The notes under the pieces were generated by a model, which saw only the letters and a list, made by a program, of their open reading frames with translations, searched no databases and had not been told where the DNA came from. 12,051 nt of DNA from Marinagarivorans sp. UBA5870 (GTDB lineage Bacteria > Pseudomonadota > Gammaproteobacteria > Pseudomonadales > Cellvibrionaceae), in the NCBI GenBank assembly GCA_002432555.1, contig DJFO01000051.1, positions 1,401-13,451 on the forward strand, read 5' to 3'. The stretch's first letter is position 1; each line of letters starts with the position of its first letter. This document shows, piece after piece, positions 7,787 through 12,051 of the stretch. Made by a program: the position numbers and the translations under genes.

Positions 7787-8191
7787 TCACGGGCCCAAGT
7801 CGCTGTCGGTTAGTCCGCGAAGGATACCGCACTGCTCGATCTCTCGATCCTCGTCGCACTGCTGCCTGAGCGCTCGTAGCTGAGTCTCCAGCAGCTGCAG
7901 TGTCTCAATCTTTTGCACCACCTCCTCGATGTGGTGATCGATCAAATCATTAACCCGACCGCAGTGGTTCTTCGGCTGGCCTTTGAATCTCAGCAGCTGT
8001 CGAATTTCATCGAGGCTCATATCCAGCGCACGGCAATTGCGTACGAACAGCAGATGCTCAAAATCCGACTCGCTGTAGGCTCGATAGTTGCCCTCCGTCC
8101 GGGAGGGCTTTGGCAACAGCTGCTCGCGCTCCCAGTAACGGATCGTCTCTACGGGACAGTCGAGTTTCTTCGCCAGCTCGCCAATTCGCAT
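7787..8191 (-). CDS. MerR-family Cd(II)/Pb(II)-responsive regulator (CadR/PbrR type)
   Basis: The 134-residue product has the MerR winged-helix DNA-binding domain at 1-70 (MRIGELAKKLDCPVETIRYW, EREQLLPKPSRTEGNYRAYS, FVRNCRALDMSLDEIRQLL). A long dimer helix follows (about 80-110), then a short metal-binding tail. From ATG at 8191 the cysteines fall at 12, 53, 77, 112 and 121. Cys77, Cys112 and the tail Cys are the metal ligands of CadR and PbrR. The spacing Cys112-x8-Cys121 and the end CGILRGL are closer to PbrR than to CadR, and the His-rich tail of CadR is absent. GTG at 8197 is a possible start adding two residues; ATG at 8191 with GAGA upstream fits the family start better. The gene is divergent from the ATPase gene and shares its control region. 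It may also head the czc transcript on its own strand. Confidence 0.92.
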   Translation of the reverse strand: MRIGELAKKLDCPVETIRYWEREQLLPKPSRTEGNYRAYSESDFEHLLFVRNCRALDMSLDEIRQLLRFKGQPKNHCGRVNDLIDHHIEEVVQKIETLQLLETQLRALRQQCDEDREIEQCGILRGLTDSDLGP

Positions 8192-8212
8192 GATCACATT
8201 CTCGAATGGGAC

Positions 8213-8243
8213 TTGACCCTATAGTAACTTCAGGGTGTTAACT
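8213..8243 (+). promoter_or_regulatory. MerR-type promoter and operator of the P-type ATPase gene
   Basis: The -35 box TTGACC (8213-8218) and -10 box TTAACT (8238-8243) are separated by 19 bases, the overlong spacer typical of MerR-controlled promoters. The spacer holds a dyad at 8216-8236 with arms ACCCT..AGT and ACT..AGGGT around a central A, close to known CadR/PbrR/ZntR sites. With metal bound, the regulator is expected to untwist this spacer and allow transcription of the ATPase gene. Confidence 0.88.
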
Positions 8244-8249
8244 GGGCAA
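8221..8249 (-). promoter_or_regulatory. Probable sigma-70 promoter of the regulator gene, overlapping the operator
   Basis: On the minus strand TTGCCC (8249-8244) and TACTAT (8226-8221) are spaced by exactly 17 bases. Its -10 box lies inside the operator dyad and its spacer covers the -10 box of the ATPase promoter. Bound regulator would therefore be expected to limit its own transcription, as in other MerR systems. Confidence 0.65.
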
Positions 8250-8278
8250 GTCCAGAGAGGCCACTTGAGGAGAAAGCG

Positions 8279-10702
8279 ATGTCAGACTGTTGCGATTCAA
8301 ACTGCCGCACAAGCACCGGCGTGCCCAAACCAGCCCCATCCTCCGCAGCAGTTCCTACTCAAGCTCTGCAAGCAAGCTTTCGCATTGAGCAGATGGATTG
8401 CCCAACAGAGGAAACCCTGCTTCGTGGCAAGCTCGAGCCCATGCCGGGCGTGCTCGGCCTTGATTTCAATCTCATCAAACGAACGCTCACCGTGCAGCAC
8501 GAACTGCCCTCGCAAGAGCCAATCCGAGCAGCGATTGCTAGCCTCGGTATGTCGGCAGAGCCGCTGGGCGGGGACAACAAAACCCGCATTCGCGTCCAGC
8601 AAATGGACTGCCCCACGGAAGAGAAACTGATCCGCGACAAGCTCTCGCGCATGAAGGGCGTGGAGGGGCTTGAGTTCAATCTGTTGCAGCGGGTGTTGAC
8701 GGTCCGCCACGCGCCGGGGGCACTGGAGCGAATCGTCGGCGCGATCGGCGAGTTGGGCTTTACGCCGGAGATCGAGCGAGAGACAGAGGTGCAGCCGCCC
8801 GTCTCGCCGAAAATCGCGTGGTGGCCGCTTGCCGTTGCGGGCGTCGCGGCGCTCGGCGCGGAAGTGGCAGAGCTTACCGAGTTCTGGACTCCCTGGGCGC
8901 CCGCCGCCTTGGCGCTGCTTGCCATCTTGATGGGCGGCCTCTCGACCTACAAAAAAGGCTGGATTGCGCTCAAGAACCGCAACCTCAACATCAATGCCTT
9001 GATGAGCATCGCGGTCACCGGGGCGATCCTGATCGGCCAGTGGCCCGAGGCAGCCATGGTAATGGTGCTGTTTGCGCTCGCGGAGGTGATCGAGGCGAAG
9101 TCCATAGATCGGGCGCGCAACGCCATTCGCGGCTTAATGGAGATGGCGCCAGAGACGGCGACCGTGCGCCAGAGTGACGGAAGCTGGATGGAAGTCGATT
9201 CCAAAGCGGTACCCATCGGTGCGCTCGTTCGCGTGCGGCCAGGGGAGCGGATCGCCCTGGATGGCACGGTCGTCTCTGGCCGCTCCAGCGTCAATCAGGC
9301 GCCGATCACGGGTGAGAGCCTGCCGGTTGAAAAAGCCGAGAACGACCCGGTCTTTGCCGGCACCATCAACGAGTCTGGCTCCTTCGAGTACCGCGTCACG
9401 GCCGCGGCCGGTAATACCACGCTCGCACGCATCATCCATGCAGTGGAAGAAGCGCAAGGCGCTCGAGCACCGACGCAGCGCTTTGTGGATCGCTTCTCCA
9501 AGGTCTACACGCCGGCGGTTTTTGCGCTCGCCGTATTGGTCGCGCTGATACCGCCACTGTTCATGGGCGGGGCCTGGTTTGATTGGGTGTACCGGGCACT
9601 GGTACTGCTGGTGGTGGCGTGTCCTTGCGCGCTGGTTATCTCCACCCCGGTCACCATTGTCAGCGGCCTGGCCGCGGCCACTCGCCACGGCATCCTGGTC
9701 AAGGGCGGCGTGTACCTGGAGGCGGGAAAGAATCTCAAGGTGCTCGCGCTCGACAAGACGGGCACACTCACCCACGGCAAGCCCGAACAAACCGACTTCA
9801 TGCGCTTAGTTTCAGAGCCAGGGCTGGACGTCGAGGGTGTGGCGCTGCGCCTGGCCGCCCGGTCCGATCATCCGGTGTCTCAAGCACTGGTGCGCGCGAG
9901 AACCGAAAAGATCAATCAGCGCGATGAAATCGCGGACTTCGCGGCCATTCCCGGCCGTGGCGTCCACGGCACGCTCGCGGGCAAGCGCTACTACCTGGGC
10001 AATCATCGGTTGATGGAAGAGCTGGGGATTTGCTCGCCGGAGCTCGAGAGACAGTTAGAGGCACTTGAGCGCGAGGGTAAAACGGTGGTGGTGCTGGCGA
10101 GCGAGCAGCAAGCGCTGGGCCTCTTCGCCGTTGCCGATACGGTTAAGCCGAGCAGCCGCCAAGCGATCGAACAGCTGCACGCACTCGGGGTGAAGACCGT
10201 GATGCTGACGGGCGATAACCGCCACACCGCCGAGGCGATCGCACGCGAGGTGGGTATCGACGAGGCGCACGGAAGCCTACTGCCCGAGGACAAGTTCAGG
10301 ACCGTAGAGTCACTGGTAAACCAGGGAGGCCCGGTGGGTATGGTCGGTGATGGCATTAACGATGCCCCGGCACTCGCCCGGGCCAACATCGGTTTCGCCA
10401 TGGGTGCGGCCGGCACCGATACGGCCATTGAAACAGCCGATGTGGCATTGATGGACGACGACCTGCGTAAGATTCCCCTGTTTATTGAACTATCACGTGA
10501 GACCGCGCGCCTCCTGATTCAGAATATTACTCTGGCGATCGGCATCAAGGCCGTATTTCTGGTGTTCGCTGTGCTCGGCACTGCAACCCTCTGGATGGCC
10601 GTGCTCGCGGATATGGGCGCGAGCCTTCTGGTGGTGGCTAATGGATTAAGGTTGCAGCGCTTCCAAATCGGGAAGGGTGGATCGACCGACCAATTTTTCT
10701 GA
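8279..10702 (+). CDS. cadA: P1B-type metal-transporting ATPase for Zn/Cd/Pb (CadA/ZntA family) with two CPTEE metal domains
   Basis: The 807-residue product is an inner-membrane ATPase that exports divalent soft metals from the cytoplasm. The N terminus has Cys4, Cys5 and Cys9 (CCDSNC). Two ferredoxin-like HMA domains follow (about 33-92 and 102-162), each with MDCPTEE in place of the GMxCxxC loop. Membrane helices lead to TGES (344-347, actuator), CPC (448-450, transport site), DKTGTLT (492-498, phosphorylated Asp492), HP (531-532), TGDN (644-647) and GDGINDAP (690-697). Asp778 in LADMGASLLVVANGLRL is the TM8 acidic metal ligand of the Zn/Cd/Pb group, which argues against Cu. GAGGAG lies just upstream of ATG at 8279, and the gene is driven by the divergent MerR-type promoter. 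It is about 70 residues longer than single-HMA ZntA, because of the second domain. The symbol marks the family; pbrA or zntA are equally possible names, since the exact metal is not fixed by sequence. Confidence 0.95.
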   Translation: MSDCCDSNCRTSTGVPKPAPSSAAVPTQALQASFRIEQMDCPTEETLLRGKLEPMPGVLGLDFNLIKRTLTVQHELPSQEPIRAAIASLGMSAEPLGGDNKTRIRVQQMDCPTEEKLIRDKLSRMKGVEGLEFNLLQRVLTVRHAPGALERIVGAIGELGFTPEIERETEVQPPVSPKIAWWPLAVAGVAALGAEVAELTEFWTPWAPAALALLAILMGGLSTYKKGWIALKNRNLNINALMSIAVTGAILIGQWPEAAMVMVLFALAEVIEAKSIDRARNAIRGLMEMAPETATVRQSDGSWMEVDSKAVPIGALVRVRPGERIALDGTVVSGRSSVNQAPITGESLPVEKAENDPVFAGTINESGSFEYRVTAAAGNTTLARIIHAVEEAQGARAPTQRFVDRFSKVYTPAVFALAVLVALIPPLFMGGAWFDWVYRALVLLVVACPCALVISTPVTIVSGLAAATRHGILVKGGVYLEAGKNLKVLALDKTGTLTHGKPEQTDFMRLVSEPGLDVEGVALRLAARSDHPVSQALVRARTEKINQRDEIADFAAIPGRGVHGTLAGKRYYLGNHRLMEELGICSPELERQLEALEREGKTVVVLASEQQALGLFAVADTVKPSSRQAIEQLHALGVKTVMLTGDNRHTAEAIAREVGIDEAHGSLLPEDKFRTVESLVNQGGPVGMVGDGINDAPALARANIGFAMGAAGTDTAIETADVALMDDDLRKIPLFIELSRETARLLIQNITLAIGIKAVFLVFAVLGTATLWMAVLADMGASLLVVANGLRLQRFQIGKGGSTDQFF

Positions 10703-10760
10703 TCGAGGTTTTTAACATTTGTTACTTCTCCGATCACTCTTCGAAGGAGTTGTGCTGGTG

Positions 10761-10804
10761 GCGACCTGATGCTCATCGAGGCCAGTCGGGGATTGTCAGG
10801 TCGC
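10761..10804. repeat. Inverted repeat GCGACCTGA / TCAGGTCGC
   Basis: Perfect 9-base arms at 10761-10769 and 10796-10804 enclose a 26-base loop. A further copy of TCAGGTCG occurs at 10849-10856. Placement between convergent genes suggests a role in transcript ending or a relic of a mobile end, but neither is shown. Confidence 0.6.
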
Positions 10805-10812
10805 ACCCGAGA

Positions 10813-10835
10813 GAGGCATCGGCACAGGATGCCTC
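10813..10835. repeat. Inverted repeat GAGGCATC / GATGCCTC, possible bidirectional hairpin
   Basis: Perfect 8-base arms at 10813-10820 and 10828-10835 surround a 7-base loop (ggcacag). It would form a stable hairpin in RNA from either strand. It lies between convergent genes, where a shared terminator is expected, but lacks the T-run of an intrinsic terminator. Confidence 0.55.
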
Positions 10836-10851
10836 CCAGAGCGATCAATCA

Positions 10852-10862
10852 GGTCGTCGACC
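10852..10862. repeat. Short palindrome GGTCG-T-CGACC
   Basis: An 11-base near-perfect palindrome overlaps the third copy of the TCAGGTCG word. It could be a protein-binding site or chance; the loop is too small for an RNA hairpin. Confidence 0.35.
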
Positions 10863-10902
10863 GTGAGCCAGTAGGCGCCTTTTGTGGCCGAAAGAAAATT
10901 GA

Positions 10903-12051
10903 TCAGTCCATCTTTCCACGCCCTCGTCGCATCAGATAGTACGCGGCCGGAATTACGAACATCGACAGTAGCGGCGCAGTGATCATCCCTCCCACCATCG
11001 GTGCCGCAATGCGCTGCATCACTTCGCTGCCGGTGCCCTCCCCCCACAGGATCGGCAACAAGCCCGCCAGGATCACCGCCACGGTCATGGCTTTCGGTCG
11101 GACTCGCAGCACGGCGCCTTCCTGGATCGCTTCGAGCAATGCCGTTTCGCCGATGTGGTGGTTTTCGACACGCGTGCTCCAAGCCTGCTTGAGGTACAAC
11201 AGCATGATCACCCCGAACTCGGCGGCGACTCCCGCCAGTGCAATAAAGCCCACCATGCCCGCCACCGACAGGTTGTAGCCGAGGGCAAATAACAGCCAAA
11301 TACCACCGACCAGCGCAAAGGGCAGCGTGGCCATGATCAGCAGGGCCTCGCCCAGATTCTTAAAGGTGAGGTAAAGCAGTACGAAGATGATGAGCAACGT
11401 GAAAGGAACGACGAGCTTCAGTTTGGCGCTCGCTCGCTCCAGAAATTCGAACTGCCCAGACCACGCCACCCAGTATCCCGCCGGCAAATCAACTTGCTGC
11501 GCGACAACGGCTTGCATCTCACGCACTGCCGAACCCAAATCGCGACCCCGGAGATCAACATAAACAAAACCGGCCAGCCGGGCGTTCTCACTGCGCAGCA
11601 TGGGCGGCCCTTCGCTAATGCGAATTTCCGCCACATCACCCAATAGCAATTGCTGTCCGCGCGGCGTCACCATCGGCAGCGCGTGTAGCTTTTGGACGGA
11701 ATCGCGAAGCTCGCGCGGATAGCGCAGATTGATCGGATAACGCTGCAGTCCTTCAATCGTTTCGCCAATGTTCATACCGCCGATGGCGGAACTTACCACG
11801 GATTGGACGTCGGCGATATTGAGCCCATAACGCGCCGCCTGTTCACGGCGAATGTCGACATCGATGTAGCGGCCGCCGGTCAAGCGTTCGGCGAAGGCGC
11901 TGGTGACGCCAGGTACGGATTTCACTGCCGTTTCGATCTCGGCAGCCAGACGGTTGATGACTTTAAAATCGCTGCCCAGCACCTTGATGCCGACGGGACT
12001 TTTGATGCCGGTGGCGAGCATGTCGATGCGATTGCGGATCGGCGGCACCCA
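10903..12051 (-). CDS. cusA: CusA-type Cu(I)/Ag(I) RND pump, C-terminal 382 residues, partial
   Basis: The frame is open to the right edge and begins [19 protein letters not shown], an internal CusA segment, so the true start lies outside. The Met in NRIDM (local residue 11) appears to match a methionine of the CusA copper relay. The fragment covers the rest of the second periplasmic domain ([45 protein letters not shown]) and the last membrane helices. These include [67 protein letters not shown] and [29 protein letters not shown] and RPKAMTVAV are hallmarks of CusA/SilA rather than CzcA. It ends MRRGRGKMD and converges on the ATPase gene. GC-rich coding matches the ATPase and czc genes, so it is from the same genome as they are. 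Its partners cusB and cusC would be expected further right, beyond the window. Confidence 0.93.
   Translation of the reverse strand, partial: WVPPIRNRIDMLATGIKSPVGIKVLGSDFKVINRLAAEIETAVKSVPGVTSAFAERLTGGRYIDVDIRREQAARYGLNIADVQSVVSSAIGGMNIGETIEGLQRYPINLRYPRELRDSVQKLHALPMVTPRGQQLLLGDVAEIRISEGPPMLRSENARLAGFVYVDLRGRDLGSAVREMQAVVAQQVDLPAGYWVAWSGQFEFLERASAKLKLVVPFTLLIIFVLLYLTFKNLGEALLIMATLPFALVGGIWLLFALGYNLSVAGMVGFIALAGVAAEFGVIMLLYLKQAWSTRVENHHIGETALLEAIQEGAVLRVRPKAMTVAVILAGLLPILWGEGTGSEVMQRIAAPMVGGMITAPLLSMFVIPAAYYLMRRGRGKMD

Larger units (their letters stand above)
10703..10902. other. Gap between convergent genes with no convincing coding sequence
   Basis: This 200-base gap separates the ATPase stop from the CusA-type pump stop. 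It holds three inverted repeats listed separately and no hairpin followed by a T-run, so I see no clear intrinsic terminator for either gene. No frame gives a convincing protein. A cusF-like gene, often near cusA, is not present here. Confidence 0.6.

Noticed and set aside
7768..7794. GCCCG / CGGGC pairing between the regulator and czcI-like genes as a terminator
   Set aside because: The stem is only five base pairs with a 17-base loop, it overlaps the regulator stop, and there is no T-run.
9134..9790. 218-codon minus-strand frame inside the ATPase gene
   Set aside because: It lies antisense to the actuator-to-phosphorylation region with all catalytic motifs intact on the plus strand; it is a composition shadow.
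10796..10902. Minus-strand frame reading KGAYWLTVDDLIDRSGRHP after the CusA stop
   Set aside because: It looks protein-like for about 25 residues, but the frame upstream runs out of phase through the CusA gene as a shadow, and there is no start signal. A gene remnant is possible but not supported.
1..12051. CRISPR arrays, tRNA or rRNA genes, insertion sequences, toxin-antitoxin or phage-defence genes
   Set aside because: I looked on both strands and saw no regular spaced repeats, no transposase or integrase motifs, no RNA-gene signatures and no defence-type proteins; nearly all sequence is explained by metal export genes.

Overview
The window is a heavy-metal resistance cluster that reads as two genomes joined. 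From about base 2,870-2,960 to the right end the DNA is GC-rich (my hand count at 3241-3300 is 40/60 G+C) with proteobacterial gene style: Shine-Dalgarno sites, an ATGA overlap, and a CadR/PbrR regulator with a P-type ATPase. I infer a gammaproteobacterium. From base 1 to that point the DNA is AT-richer (21/60 G+C at 1141-1200). It carries arrangements typical of Bacteroidetes: an RND pump with an outer-membrane-factor domain fused to its C terminus, followed by a lipoprotein membrane-fusion protein. The two parts meet in frame inside one 1446-codon pump gene, within a stretch that is strongly conserved in this family.

Layout: (1) 1-533, minus strand, the N-terminal part of a lipoprotein adaptor that runs off the left edge. 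(2) 583-4923, minus, the hybrid CzcA-type pump plus TolC-like domain. (3) 4936-5958, minus, a His-rich CzcB-type adaptor. (4) 5955-7292, minus, a CzcC-type outer-membrane factor. (5) 7373-7732, minus, a small His/Cys-rich CzcI-like protein. (6) 7787-8191, minus, a CadR/PbrR-type MerR regulator. (7) 8191-8279, a divergent MerR-type control region with a 19-bp spacer. (8) 8279-10702, plus, a Zn/Cd/Pb P1B-type ATPase. (9) 10703-10902, a gap with inverted repeats and no convincing gene. (10) 10903-12051, minus, the C-terminal third of a CusA-type Cu/Ag pump that runs off the right edge.

Working model for the GC-rich part: the MerR regulator senses Cd/Pb/Zn and opens the cadA promoter. CadA exports the metal from cytoplasm to periplasm, and the czcI-C-B-A series exports it from there across the outer membrane. 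The separate convergent cus locus handles Cu(I)/Ag(I).

I found no complete new system, RNA gene, CRISPR array or insertion sequence. The main point for a reader is the pump chimera. It is most simply a metagenome assembly join at a conserved site, but an in vivo recombinant cannot be excluded from sequence alone. The hairpin-less His-rich adaptor, the twin CPTEE metal domains of the ATPase and the overlapping divergent promoters are real features of the GC-rich part.
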